Both the position numbers and the translations under genes were made by a program. This document shows, in pieces, positions 8,565-16,978 of a stretch of DNA of 64,000 nucleotides (within the stretch, counting starts at the first letter, position 1; the number at the start of each line of letters is the position of its first letter). The stretch is from contig NZ_CP152413.1 in assembly GCF_038967635.1 (NCBI RefSeq), positions 2,790,001-2,854,000 of the forward strand, written 5' to 3'. Under the pieces are notes generated by a model that was not told the DNA's origin, ran no database searches, and was given only the letters and a program-made list of their open reading frames with translations. Source of the stretch: Bradyrhizobium sp. B124. GTDB lineage: Bacteria; Pseudomonadota; Alphaproteobacteria; Rhizobiales; Xanthobacteraceae.

Positions 8565-9413
8565 TCACTCGATGATGATCGGAGCCGCGATGTCGATGCG
8601 ATCGTCCTTCGCCATGTCGATTCCGAGAGACAACGACCACTTGCCGTCTACCGCGGCCGTCATGCGGACGCGCCAGCTGTCCGCCGCGATCCGTTCGGCC
8701 GTCGCCTTGACCGGAGCGATGTGCTTGTCCGGATTGGACAAGACCACAGAGAGACCATCGACCGCGAGCGGCTTCTCATCGCCGTCCTCCAGCTTCACGT
8801 CGATCTCGACAGGCCCGCTGCGGCCGGGCGTGACCGTGACGTCGGCCATCACCCGCGTTCCGCAGATGTGGGTGAAGAAGGGCTCGCCGCGCGGGACCGC
8901 GCTTGCCGCCAACACCGTCAGCGGTGCTGGATCGCCCGAAACGATCTGCAGCCGCGGCCCCTTTGCGCCAACGCTGACGACCTCGAACGCGACCTCGACC
9001 TTGCCTGCGCGTTCGAAATTCAGCGACACCGGGATACGTTGTCCCTCCTCGAACGGCGTGGTCAATCCGACGAACATGATGTGATCGCCGCCTGGCGCGA
9101 GAGTGACCGTCGCATCCGGAGGGATCGCCAGCCCGTCGTCGAGGGGACGCATCGTCATGATGCCGTCCTGCATGGTCATGCTGTGAATTTCGACCTTGCC
9201 GGCGGCGGGGCTTTCCGCCGACAGCAGGCGATCGGCGCGAGTACCGCGGTTCTCGACGGTGAGATAGCCGCCCGCGACCTTGGCACCCTTCGGCGTGGCA
9301 CGGGTCCAGGCTTGGCTGACGGCGACACGTTCATGCTCAGCAAGCGAGGGAGCGGAGCTTGTGAATGCGAGCAGCGCCACGGCGACCAGGGTGATGCTTG
9401 CGACCTTCAGCAT
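8565..9413 (-). CDS. Periplasmic PCu(A)C copper chaperone with C-terminal copper-resistance-like domain
   Basis: A 282-residue secreted protein with a Sec signal peptide (cleavage after about residue 25). Residues 30-140 form a PCu(A)C domain with the copper ligand pattern His77, Met79/Met81, Met88 and HIM at 111-113. Residues 160-282 form a second beta-rich domain resembling the C-terminal tail of CopD/CopC- or YtkA-like proteins. PCu(A)C proteins hand Cu(I) to extracytoplasmic copper enzymes. Here the obvious clients are NirK and pseudoazurin encoded about 8-10 kb away (inference). It is the last gene of a minus-strand run starting with the ABC exporter, 13 bp after the lipoyl-fold gene. 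Confidence 0.8.
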   Translation of the reverse strand: MLKVASITLVAVALLAFTSSAPSLAEHERVAVSQAWTRATPKGAKVAGGYLTVENRGTRADRLLSAESPAAGKVEIHSMTMQDGIMTMRPLDDGLAIPPDATVTLAPGGDHIMFVGLTTPFEEGQRIPVSLNFERAGKVEVAFEVVSVGAKGPRLQIVSGDPAPLTVLAASAVPRGEPFFTHICGTRVMADVTVTPGRSGPVEIDVKLEDGDEKPLAVDGLSVVLSNPDKHIAPVKATAERIAADSWRVRMTAAVDGKWSLSLGIDMAKDDRIDIAAPIIIE

Positions 9414-9426
9414 GGCGTTTCTCCCG

Positions 9427-9672
9427 TCAGGCGGGAACGAGCGTGGCGAGTAGCGATCCGGGCTCGATAACGTGATTGACGCCCGTCTCGATCTTCACGC
9501 GGCCGTGGCACGGAGCGACGATATCGTGCAGCGCGCCTTCGATACGGACAACGGCGATGCCGTGCCCTTCTTTTGCCAGTTCGCCGTCGGCAACTAGCCA
9601 CTTCGTCACGAAGCCTTCAGGCAGCATGGTATTGCGCCAGAGGGTCTCATCCGCCTTGATATCGATATTCAT
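9427..9672 (-). CDS. Small biotinyl/lipoyl-fold protein lacking the modification lysine
   Basis: An 81-residue protein whose whole length matches a lipoyl/biotinyl hammerhead: LPEGFVTKWLVADGELAKEGHGIAVVRIEG followed by LHDIVAPCHGRV and a C-terminal IEPGSLLATL. In carriers the hairpin carries a DKA or MKM lysine. Here the same turn reads EGAL, with no lysine, so covalent lipoylation or biotinylation looks impossible. A single Cys (in APCHG) sits just beyond. It lies between the truncated HTH gene and the PCu(A)C gene on the minus strand. Function unknown; a binding or scaffold role is possible. Confidence 0.65.
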   Translation of the reverse strand: MNIDIKADETLWRNTMLPEGFVTKWLVADGELAKEGHGIAVVRIEGALHDIVAPCHGRVKIETGVNHVIEPGSLLATLVPA

Positions 9673-9718
9673 CGTCCATCTCCGTTGGGCTCACGCCGAA
9701 GCCTTCCTGAAGAAGGTC

Positions 9719-10066
9719 TCACATACCGCCCGCCAACTGCTTGTTGCAGCGCAAATTCGTCTCGATATCCCCCGCCGGCTGAACCGGTCGTTGACGAAAA
9801 GCCGAAGCCAGACGCCGTAGCAGGAGGATCGTGACGTTGCCCTTGCCGCTCTCGATCCGCGCGATCCAGCGTTCGGACACTCCCGAGGCGCCGGCGAGCT
9901 CGCGGCGCGACATGCCGCGAGCCGTGCGGAGTTCGCGAAGACGTTCGCCCAATGCAGTCAGAAAATCGAGATCTGAACACGACGACGACAACACGCTCGA
10001 GTCGAACGACCGCGAGCTTCGATATCGCGCCCGCTCTTCATCTTCGATGTTCACAGCCTCCGACAT
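9719..10066 (-). pseudogene. Truncated XRE/BzdR-type HTH regulator
   Basis: About 115 residues from the ATG at 10066 (MSEAVNIEDEERARY). It has a clear Cro/C1-type helix-turn-helix (LGERLRELRTARGMSRRELAGASGVSERWIARIESGKGNV) followed by ILLLRRLASAF. BzdR-like regulators of this type carry a shikimate-kinase-like sensor domain after the HTH. Here the frame changes to unrelated sequence and stops 25 residues later, so the sensor domain is missing. It could be a decayed gene or a short DNA-binding protein. It starts 13 bp after the ABC exporter stop on the same strand. Confidence 0.6.
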
Positions 10067-10079
10067 CCGAAGCGTCGGC

Positions 10080-11915
10080 TCAGTTCGTTCCGAACTGCAA
10101 CCGCGCAAGGCGGGCGTAAAGACCGCCGGCCGACGACAACTCCTCATGGGTGCCCTGTTCGACGATCCTGCCGCGATCCAACACCAGAATGCGGTCGCAG
10201 GACAGGACGGTGGCAAGACGGTGCGCGATGACAAGAGTGGTCCGTCCCTTCATGAGCCCCTGGAGCGCGGCCTGGACCGCGGCCTCGCTCTCGGAATCGA
10301 GCGCCGAGGTGGCCTCGTCGAGGAGCAGAAGGGGGGCATCGCGCAGGATCGCGCGCGCGATGGCGATACGCTGGCGCTGCCCACCGGACAGCATGACGCC
10401 ACGTTCGCCTAGTCGCGTGTCAAGTCCTTCCGGCAGCATGGCCAGAAACCCGGAAGCTGAGGCCAGGTCGGCGGCGCGCTCTACCTCGGCATCCGTCGCG
10501 GAGGGGCGCCCGAAGCGGATGTTGTCTCGGGCTGAGGCGGCGAAGATGACCGGATCCTGCGGAACCAGGGCGATGCGCGAGCGGATTTCTTCGGGGTCGG
10601 CCTCGTGGACGGCAGTTCCGTCGAGCGAGACCAATCCCGAACTCGGATCGTAGAACCGCAGGAGAAGGTGAAACAACGTACTCTTGCCGGCCCCGGACGA
10701 CCCGACGATGGCGATTTTCTCACCGGAGCGCACGGAGAACGCGACGTCGTCGAGGACCCGGACGTCCGGCCTTCCCGGATAGGCGAAGCTGACGCCTTCG
10801 AATGCCACGCTTCCCTGACAGGCCAGCGGCAGGTTCAACGGCCGGTTCGGGGCTGCGATCTCGGGCTTGAGGCGAAGTATCTCGAACAGGCGCTCCGCTG
10901 CGCCCGAAGCCGCGGACACCTCGCCCCAGACTTCGCTGAGCTGGCCGAGGCTCGTCGCAGCCAGGACCGCGTAGAGTATGAATTGACCGAGACGTCCGGC
11001 GCTCATGGCTCCCATCGCCACGTCGCGAGAGCCGGCCCAGAGAATGACCACAACACTGCTGAACACGATGAAGATGACGATCTGGGTCAGAACGGCCCTC
11101 GCCCTGGTCGAAACGCGAGACGCCTCATAGGCTTCGTCCACCTCGCGACCGAAGCGATCGGTCGCGATCGCCGCGCCGTTGTAGGCCTGTACCGTTCTGA
11201 TCGCGCCGATCAGCTCCGAAGCGTAGGCGGTTGCATCGGCGAGCGTATCCTGAGCGTTGCGGGACAGCCGCCGGACCCATCGACCGCATGCAATCAGGGG
11301 GATCACGACGGCAGGGATGACGAGCAGGACCATTGCGGAAAGCTTCGGGCTTGTGACCGTCATCATGACGATTGCCCCGAGCAGCATGATCAGGTTGCGC
11401 AAAGCCACGGAAGCGGATGCGCCGACCGCCGCCTTGATCTGCGTGGTGTCTGCCGTCAGCCGCGAGGTGAGATCGCCGCTGCGCGATTGATCGAAGAAAG
11501 AAGGCGACAGTCGGAGCAAATGACCGAAGACATCCCGCCGGACGTCAGCCACCACGCGCTCACCCAAAGTCGCCACGAAATAGTATCGGCAGGCGCTGGC
11601 GCAGGCCAGCACTGCCACGACCGCGATCATGGCCGCGAAGTAGCCGTCGATCGCCGAAAGGCCGTCCGGATCGAAGCCGAAATCGACCATTCGTCGTGCC
11701 GCCACCGGGATAGCGAGCGTGGTGACCGCTGCGACCGTGAGCGACAGGAATGCGAGCATCGCGCGTCCGCGATAGCGGGCCACGTAGGGAAACAGCGAAA
11801 CCAGAGGACGCAGGCCGCTGCGCTTCGTCGAGATCGCATCGCGCTTCTTCGCGACCCCGCCTGACCGGGAGGAGGCGGCGTACGGTTCGAAGTGTTCGAC
11901 AGTCGTCATGCGCAT
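10080..11915 (-). CDS. ABC exporter, fused transmembrane-ATPase half-transporter
   Basis: A 611-residue type-IV ABC exporter half-transporter (MsbA/HlyB-like). The N-terminal region has about six membrane helices (residues 50-330). The ATPase has Walker A GSSGAGKST near 405, signature LSGGQRQRIAIARA near 506, Walker B LLLLDEATSALD and the H-loop IAHRL. Such proteins dimerise and export lipids, peptides or drugs. It heads the minus-strand run with the truncated HTH, lipoyl-fold and PCu(A)C genes; the substrate is unknown. No TTG-N8-CAA box was found in the 128 bp upstream, unlike the other island operons. Confidence 0.85.
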   Translation of the reverse strand: MRMTTVEHFEPYAASSRSGGVAKKRDAISTKRSGLRPLVSLFPYVARYRGRAMLAFLSLTVAAVTTLAIPVAARRMVDFGFDPDGLSAIDGYFAAMIAVVAVLACASACRYYFVATLGERVVADVRRDVFGHLLRLSPSFFDQSRSGDLTSRLTADTTQIKAAVGASASVALRNLIMLLGAIVMMTVTSPKLSAMVLLVIPAVVIPLIACGRWVRRLSRNAQDTLADATAYASELIGAIRTVQAYNGAAIATDRFGREVDEAYEASRVSTRARAVLTQIVIFIVFSSVVVILWAGSRDVAMGAMSAGRLGQFILYAVLAATSLGQLSEVWGEVSAASGAAERLFEILRLKPEIAAPNRPLNLPLACQGSVAFEGVSFAYPGRPDVRVLDDVAFSVRSGEKIAIVGSSGAGKSTLFHLLLRFYDPSSGLVSLDGTAVHEADPEEIRSRIALVPQDPVIFAASARDNIRFGRPSATDAEVERAADLASASGFLAMLPEGLDTRLGERGVMLSGGQRQRIAIARAILRDAPLLLLDEATSALDSESEAAVQAALQGLMKGRTTLVIAHRLATVLSCDRILVLDRGRIVEQGTHEELSSAGGLYARLARLQFGTN

Positions 11916-12043
11916 GCTCCAAGTGGTGACCGACTTAGGTCCGTTACGACGGGGCTTGCAAATCCGGTAAAGCCCTAATCCGGGTTTCTACGGTCTCCGA
12001 AGTAATCGAACTCGGCGCGGATCGGATCGGCCGAGAGGCGCGG

Positions 12044-13468
12044 TCATCGATCGACGAATCTGTCCTTTGCCGAAAGGACGGCACCGGTCTCGTCCCGGGC
12101 TGCGAATACGACGTCACCCTGACCGTCCGCCGACCCCGTCAAAGTGACCCGCAACGCTTCGGAAGTCTCGGGCCCGACCACGACGGACGAACCTGTCTGG
12201 ACGCCCACGATGGCGAGTTTGGCGTCGACGCTGCTGACGGACAGCGCGTAGGTGTGCGGAGCCGACGACTTGTTCAGAAGCTTCACCGTGTAGGCGTTAC
12301 GCAGCGAGCCGCCCGAGAGCTTGACCGCCACGGGATCCCGGTCGTGCTGGACCGAAAGGATAGCCGTGGTCTTGGTCGCGAACGCGACCATGATGATGCC
12401 GGCAAGCGCGAGGCTTGCGGCCGTCAGGCCGATCGTCTTCGGCCGCACCAGACGGTTGACCGGCGCCTCCTTCCGACGGCCTCGCTCGATGTTGGTCCAG
12501 CTTTCGTAGTCGATTAGACCACGGGCACGGCCGAGTTTGGACATGACCCCGTCGCAGGCATCGACGCAGAGCCCGCAGTTGATGCATGCGAAGTTCGGTC
12601 CCTCGCGGATGTCGATACCGATCGGACAGACGGCGACGCACTGGCCGCAATCGACGCAGTCGCCGGCGGGCTTGCCCTCGAGCCGGACTGCCGCAGCCTT
12701 CTTCGCAGACGTCCGCAGTTCACCGCGATAGTCGCGATAATTGACAGTGTACGCCTCCGGATCCCAGATCGCGCCCTGCAGCCGGGGCCACGGACACATG
12801 AAGGTGCAGACCTGGTCGCGCGCGAAGCCGGCCAGGCCGTAGGTCGTGCCGGCGAAGACGACGATCCAGGTCAACGCGTTCGTGGACACCTCTCCGGAAG
12901 CGAAGCCCCGCAGCAGGCCCGGCGCATCGGTGAAGTAGAAGATCAGCGTACCGCCGGTCGCGAAGGAGATCAGCAGCCAGGCCCCGTGCTTCGCGACGAT
13001 CTGAGCCGCCCGCTTCGGAGTCAGGGACGCACCTCTGTTCTTCAGGCGCAGGCGGCGATCACCTTCGATCAGCCGCTCGACCAGCAGGAACAGGTCGGTC
13101 CAGACCGTCTGCGGACAGGCGAAGCCGCACCACAGGCGACCCGCAAGCGCATTGGTCAGGATCAGGATGGTGGCCGCGAACACCAACAGGCCGGTGACGA
13201 GATAGAGGTCCTGCGGCCAGATCTCGACGAAGAAGGCGTAAAGGCGGCCGTTGGCGAAGTCGAGCAGGACAGCCTGGTCCGGTGCGTTGGGCCCGCGGTC
13301 CCAACGGATGAACGGCGTGACGTAGTAGATCGACAACGTCAGGAGCAGGACGCCCCACTTGATCCGGCGGATCGTGCCCCTGACGGACTGGGGCACGACC
13401 GGCTGGCCGGCGGCGGCCGCGGCCTTCGCGCGGGTCTTGGCGTGATCGATCTCGATGGTAAGGGCCAT
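12044..13468 (-). CDS. ccoG: CcoG/RdxA/FixG-like membrane ferredoxin
   Basis: A 474-residue membrane protein of the cytochrome oxidase accessory (CcoG/FixG/RdxA) family, which in cbb3 biogenesis acts as a cupric reductase. N-terminal membrane helices are followed by the WCGFACPQTVW and CTFMCPWPRLQ segments. Two 4Fe-4S motifs follow, CVDCGQCVAVCP near 270 and CINCGLCVDACD near 295, then a membrane helix and an Ig-like C-terminal domain. The start at 13468 is 5 bp after the DUF59 stop; the longer frame runs into that gene. It is the last gene of the nnrS operon. The usual companions FixH, FixI and FixS, and cbb3 genes, are absent nearby, so here it may serve NirK copper supply (inference). Confidence 0.85.
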   Translation of the reverse strand: MALTIEIDHAKTRAKAAAAAGQPVVPQSVRGTIRRIKWGVLLLTLSIYYVTPFIRWDRGPNAPDQAVLLDFANGRLYAFFVEIWPQDLYLVTGLLVFAATILILTNALAGRLWCGFACPQTVWTDLFLLVERLIEGDRRLRLKNRGASLTPKRAAQIVAKHGAWLLISFATGGTLIFYFTDAPGLLRGFASGEVSTNALTWIVVFAGTTYGLAGFARDQVCTFMCPWPRLQGAIWDPEAYTVNYRDYRGELRTSAKKAAAVRLEGKPAGDCVDCGQCVAVCPIGIDIREGPNFACINCGLCVDACDGVMSKLGRARGLIDYESWTNIERGRRKEAPVNRLVRPKTIGLTAASLALAGIIMVAFATKTTAILSVQHDRDPVAVKLSGGSLRNAYTVKLLNKSSAPHTYALSVSSVDAKLAIVGVQTGSSVVVGPETSEALRVTLTGSADGQGDVVFAARDETGAVLSAKDRFVDR

Positions 13469-13473
13469 GGCGG

Positions 13474-13788
13474 TCAGTTCACTGCGGCGAAGCCGAGAGA
13501 GGCCCGGACGGCGGGTTCGATGTGGGATGGGTCCCAGGCCGGCTCGAACGTCATCGTCACGTCGGCAGAGACGACCCCTGAGACGGCGGACGCGGCAGCC
13601 TGTGCCCCTTCCCTCAGGAAACCGGTCGCCGGGCATCCCGGGGTCGTCGCCGTCATCGTGATCCGGACCGCCCCTGCCTCGGCGGTGATGTCGTAGACGA
13701 ACCCGAGATCGACGATGTTCTCGCCGAGTTCCGGATCGATCACGACCCGCAGCGCATCGCGCACGCGGTCGACGAGTTCGCTGGTCAT
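13474..13788 (-). CDS. DUF59/MIP18-type Fe-S assembly protein
   Basis: A 104-residue single-domain DUF59 protein (SufT/PaaD/MIP18 group) with the family phrases VIDPELGENIVDLGFVYD and TTPGCPATGFL. The conserved Cys is in the PGCP loop. Family members help mature Fe-S proteins. It overlaps the upstream DUF2249 gene by 4 bp (ATGA) and lies 5 bp before ccoG, so it may assist CcoG or another cluster protein of the island. Confidence 0.82.
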   Translation of the reverse strand: MTSELVDRVRDALRVVIDPELGENIVDLGFVYDITAEAGAVRITMTATTPGCPATGFLREGAQAAASAVSGVVSADVTMTFEPAWDPSHIEPAVRASLGFAAVN

Positions 13789-14297
13789 GATGGGGCCCGG
13801 ACGGTCAGTTCGTAGGCGGTGCCGTCCGAAGTGAAGCCTCCGAGCCAGCGGAAACCACGCTTTTCGAGTTGCGGAAACAGGAACACCGGCTCCCGGCGCA
13901 GCAGTGCCGACAATGTCTCGCCGGGCCCGAGTTTGTCCGCTTCCGCGAGGATCCGGACCATCGGCTCCGGAGGGTCGAGATCCCGGTTGTCCAGCGTGAC
14001 GGCGGGGTCTGGCCAGTTGTCGAAGTTCGATGCCGCCGCCGCGGGCTCATCGGGCTGCGTCTCGGCTGGAGTGAAGAGGACTTCCCACTCGCCGCCTTCG
14101 AGAGCCTGTTCGGTGTGCGCGAAACCTTTCTTCTGCATCACCGCGAACAGAGGAATCGGCTTGAACGTCGCGTAAAGGCGCAATCCCTGCCCCGGCGCGA
14201 GGTTCTCCAGCGCCGACATGATCACCGAGAACGGCTCGCCTCCAGCGCGCAGGATCGGACGGACGTCGACGTCGATGTACTGGGTCATGATGCTCAT
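13785..14297 (-). CDS. Protein with two DUF2249 domains
   Basis: A 170-residue cytoplasmic protein made of two related domains (about 5-80 and 95-168), each with an IxxxDNRDLxPPEP- or DVRPILRAGGEPF-type start and a G-F-x-H/W turn: two DUF2249 (TusA-like fold) repeats. DUF2249 proteins are often encoded with NO and denitrification genes, but their biochemical role is not settled. It lies 3 bp after the upstream membrane-protein gene and overlaps the DUF59 gene, so it is firmly inside the nnrS operon. Confidence 0.75.
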   Translation of the reverse strand: MSIMTQYIDVDVRPILRAGGEPFSVIMSALENLAPGQGLRLYATFKPIPLFAVMQKKGFAHTEQALEGGEWEVLFTPAETQPDEPAAAASNFDNWPDPAVTLDNRDLDPPEPMVRILAEADKLGPGETLSALLRREPVFLFPQLEKRGFRWLGGFTSDGTAYELTVRAPS

Positions 14298-14300
14298 CTC

Positions 14301-15638
14301 TCATTTTCTTGCGAACAGAAGGTGCGGCGCGACCGCGCCGACGGGTAGCCGCAGCGGTCTAGCGACGTCGGCAAGCCGACGGATCCGAACGATTTCGTGG
14401 ACGATGCCGACCACGCAGACCGTCATTGCCGCTGCGGCCACGCGCAACGCCGCCGGTTCGCCGCCCAGCAGAGCCGCCGTACCGGTCCAAACGGCCGCAT
14501 AGTAGATAACGAACCATTTCGTCGCCCGGTCCTCGGCAACGAGATCCTGGACGCGCGGGGTCGGAGCGCGCCCCATCACGGGGCCATAGGTCTCCAGCCA
14601 GGTCAGGAACGCGACGATCTTGTAGAGTTTCGCGAGGACCAGACCCGACAGCCAGCCGAAGATCGCGAGGAAAGCGAACGCGCCCACATTCGCGAGAAAG
14701 GCGTCGAACGTGACGAGCGCGATTCCGAGCAGTGCCATGCCTGCAAGGCTCGCGAACGACAGCGTCGCCATCCGCATGTTGAGCTCGAGATGGCGACGCT
14801 TGCGGTTGCTGAAGATGCCGGCGACGTCTCGCCCGTAAAGGGCAGCCGATGCGATGCCAAGGACCGCAGCGATCGACAGCACGATCTGCAGACCGGCGGC
14901 GAGCCCAATCGCAAGCGCTCCGCCCGCCACGGCGAAGGCAACGGCCAGCGCCCCCACGGCGAGCGTGACGCCGCTTTGCCGGTCGTCGACGTCGGGCGCC
15001 AGCATGAACATTGCCAGAAGACGGTAGCTGACGCCCATGGCGGTCAAGGTAAGCCAGCCGCCGAGACCGGCGATGGCGTGCAGCGGGATGCCGCTTGAGA
15101 GAACCACTCCCCCCGCCGCTCCCGCCCACCCGGCGAGCGCGAACGCGAAAATCGCACCGAACGCCATGGTGGCACACAGTGAAGCCAGTCCCACAAGGAC
15201 GAAGCGAGCCGGCCCGGTTGGACGCAGCCAAGCCGTCAAACCGAGATCCAGGACAACCAAACCGAAGCCTGCGACGAGCAGAATGGCGCCGAGTGGCAGC
15301 AACCAGAGCGCTGGCGGGAGACGGCCGCCCAAGCAAAGAAATCCTCCGAGCAGCGACAGAAGCCCCACCGTCAACAAGGCAAGCGCCGGCAAGGCCCATT
15401 TGTCGGAAAACAGCGGCTTGGCAACCAGGACAGGCACGAATTGGAACAACGCTCCGCACATCGCAAGGCTCAACCATCCGACGCAGATCACGTGAACGAG
15501 AACGAGAGTGTCGGGCGACGCGATGTCGCCAGCGGGATAGCCGACGCCCGCGACCAGCAGACCAAGCGCGACGAACAGCCACGCGAGCGCCGCCGCGAAA
15601 TAGGTCATCGTCCATCGGGATATGTTCGAGCCGATCAT
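14301..15638 (-). CDS. Polytopic membrane protein of the nnrS operon
   Basis: A 445-residue integral membrane protein with about 12 hydrophobic segments. The start at 15638 (MIGSNISRW) is 2 bp after the nnrS stop; the much longer open frame reaching 16577 is antisense-like in composition beyond this point. Isolated His residues sit in predicted helices (VLVHVICVGW, GIPLHAIAG, HEIVRIRRL). This resembles subunit-I-like proteins of heme-copper oxidases, but the full set of metal ligands is not evident. Function unknown; a role in NO tolerance or heme/copper handling is suggested only by context. Confidence 0.7.
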   Translation of the reverse strand: MIGSNISRWTMTYFAAALAWLFVALGLLVAGVGYPAGDIASPDTLVLVHVICVGWLSLAMCGALFQFVPVLVAKPLFSDKWALPALALLTVGLLSLLGGFLCLGGRLPPALWLLPLGAILLVAGFGLVVLDLGLTAWLRPTGPARFVLVGLASLCATMAFGAIFAFALAGWAGAAGGVVLSSGIPLHAIAGLGGWLTLTAMGVSYRLLAMFMLAPDVDDRQSGVTLAVGALAVAFAVAGGALAIGLAAGLQIVLSIAAVLGIASAALYGRDVAGIFSNRKRRHLELNMRMATLSFASLAGMALLGIALVTFDAFLANVGAFAFLAIFGWLSGLVLAKLYKIVAFLTWLETYGPVMGRAPTPRVQDLVAEDRATKWFVIYYAAVWTGTAALLGGEPAALRVAAAAMTVCVVGIVHEIVRIRRLADVARPLRLPVGAVAPHLLFARK

Positions 15639-15640
15639 GA

Positions 15641-16819
15641 TCAGAACTTCCGTGCGCAGCAGAGAAGCGGCGCGTAGGCGACCACGAAACCGAGGAACGC
15701 AGACGTCCATGCGATGCCGGACACCATCAGAAGGGGAACGGAGTGGCTCGGCTCGATCGCGGCGCAGACACGTGCGACGGCGGCGATCACGATGGCGGCG
15801 TAGACGGCTTGAACGAGCCCTGAAGCCTTGAGCGCCTGTCCCGTATGTCCGAGCGATGCGCGCGTCATTACCGCGATCGTCATCGAGCCAATCGCGCCTC
15901 CGGTCCAGGCATGCAGGCCCGCACCGGGGGCGACGAAATCGACCGCGGAAAGTCCGCAGAGGAAGAAACCAACAGGCACGAAGGCGTAGGCAACATGCAG
16001 GATCAAGACGAGGCGATCGGAGAAGGTCCGGTCTCCGGCCCAACGCACCAGACGAGCAAAATGCAATAGACCGGCGGCTGCAAGAGCGCAGGCCGTTGAC
16101 CGACCCGTCGGGAATATCACCCATGCAGCCATAGCGCAGACGCCGGCGACCATCGCGATCGCGTCGAACCGGTTGAAAGGAACTGGTAGTCGTCCGGGGG
16201 CGCGGCGCGCGAGCCAGTTGCGCGTGAAGCTCGGCACGATCCGGCCGCCAATGACGCAGACCAGCGTGACGACCAGGGCCACACCGGCGCGCGTCGAATA
16301 CTCCGCAAGCCCGGTGATATGAGCTTCGATATGGAAGGCGATGTTCGCGCCGGCAAGCAAGGAGACGATCGCGACGACCTTCAGGTTGTTCCACTTGCGC
16401 CCGACGACGATTTCCCGCGCGGCCGCCGCCGCGAGTAGAACCAGAAAAGCGGCGTCGATCGTGAGCGCGGCTCGCCAGCCGATTATATCGGAGAACGACG
16501 TCGCGGCCCGTCCGGCGACCCAGGATCCGAACAGCAGCGCGAGCGGCACTCCCTGGATCGGCAGCCGTCCCGTCCAATTGGGGATCGCGGTCAAGAGAAA
16601 GCCCGCAACGACGGCGCCCACGTAGCCGAACAGCATCTCATGGACGTGCCAGTCTCGCGGCGCGAACGCCGTCGGCAGCGAAACATGGCCGGCAAAGATC
16701 GCAAGCCACAACGGAATCGCCGCGCCGGCATAGATGGCGGCGAACAGGAAGAACGGTCGGAAGCCATGCGACAAGAGCGCCGGGCCTCTGTAGTTCCTCA
16801 ACTTCTGCATCGTGGCCAT
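15641..16819 (-). CDS. nnrS: NnrS family membrane protein
   Basis: A 392-residue, 12-TM-class NnrS protein. Typical features are the N-terminal FRPFFLFAAIYA, DWHVHEMLFGYVGAVVAGFLLTAIPNWTG and the GGRIVPSFTRNWL segment. NnrS is a heme- and copper-containing membrane protein that in other bacteria relieves NO stress and belongs to the NnrR regulon. It leads a five-gene minus-strand operon (nnrS, membrane protein, DUF2249x2, DUF59, ccoG). A TTG-N8-CAA box ends 57 bp upstream of the start. Confidence 0.9.
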   Translation of the reverse strand: MATMQKLRNYRGPALLSHGFRPFFLFAAIYAGAAIPLWLAIFAGHVSLPTAFAPRDWHVHEMLFGYVGAVVAGFLLTAIPNWTGRLPIQGVPLALLFGSWVAGRAATSFSDIIGWRAALTIDAAFLVLLAAAAAREIVVGRKWNNLKVVAIVSLLAGANIAFHIEAHITGLAEYSTRAGVALVVTLVCVIGGRIVPSFTRNWLARRAPGRLPVPFNRFDAIAMVAGVCAMAAWVIFPTGRSTACALAAAGLLHFARLVRWAGDRTFSDRLVLILHVAYAFVPVGFFLCGLSAVDFVAPGAGLHAWTGGAIGSMTIAVMTRASLGHTGQALKASGLVQAVYAAIVIAAVARVCAAIEPSHSVPLLMVSGIAWTSAFLGFVVAYAPLLCCARKF

Positions 16820-16875
16820 GGTCGCCGCTCCCGATCGAATAGACGCCAGATTAGATGCGTGCCGTCGGCCTCTCT

Positions 16876-16889
16876 TTGTCGGGGCGCAA
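16876..16889. promoter_or_regulatory. NnrR/Dnr-type box upstream of nnrS
   Basis: TTGTCGGGGCGCAA fits the Crp/Fnr-class dyad TTG-N8-CAA with G/C-rich inner positions, as in NO-responsive NnrR/Dnr boxes. Position suits activation of nnrS (start 16819). Confidence 0.55.
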
Positions 16890-16914
16890 ACTAGCTCCTC
16901 ATTCGCCGATCCGT

Positions 16915-16928
16915 TTGATCCACGACAA
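16915..16928. promoter_or_regulatory. Second Crp/Fnr-type box, upstream of the small-protein genes
   Basis: TTGATCCACGACAA has an FNR-like left half (TTGAT) and an NnrR-like right half (GACAA). It ends 50 bp before the ATG at 16979, a usual activator distance. Confidence 0.5.
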
Positions 16929-16978
16929 AGATCGGATCGGCACTCGGGCTATTTTCGGACCGTCAAACGGAGGGCGAG

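Noticed and set aside
8565..9413. NosL or another nos accessory gene
   Set aside because: The H-x-M/M-x-M pattern is of PCu(A)C type, with no lipobox, and no nos genes are near.
15639..16577. A 758-residue protein beginning at 16577 on the minus strand
   Set aside because: The N-terminal 313 residues are Arg-rich shadow of nnrS; the real gene starts at 15638, 2 bp after the nnrS stop.
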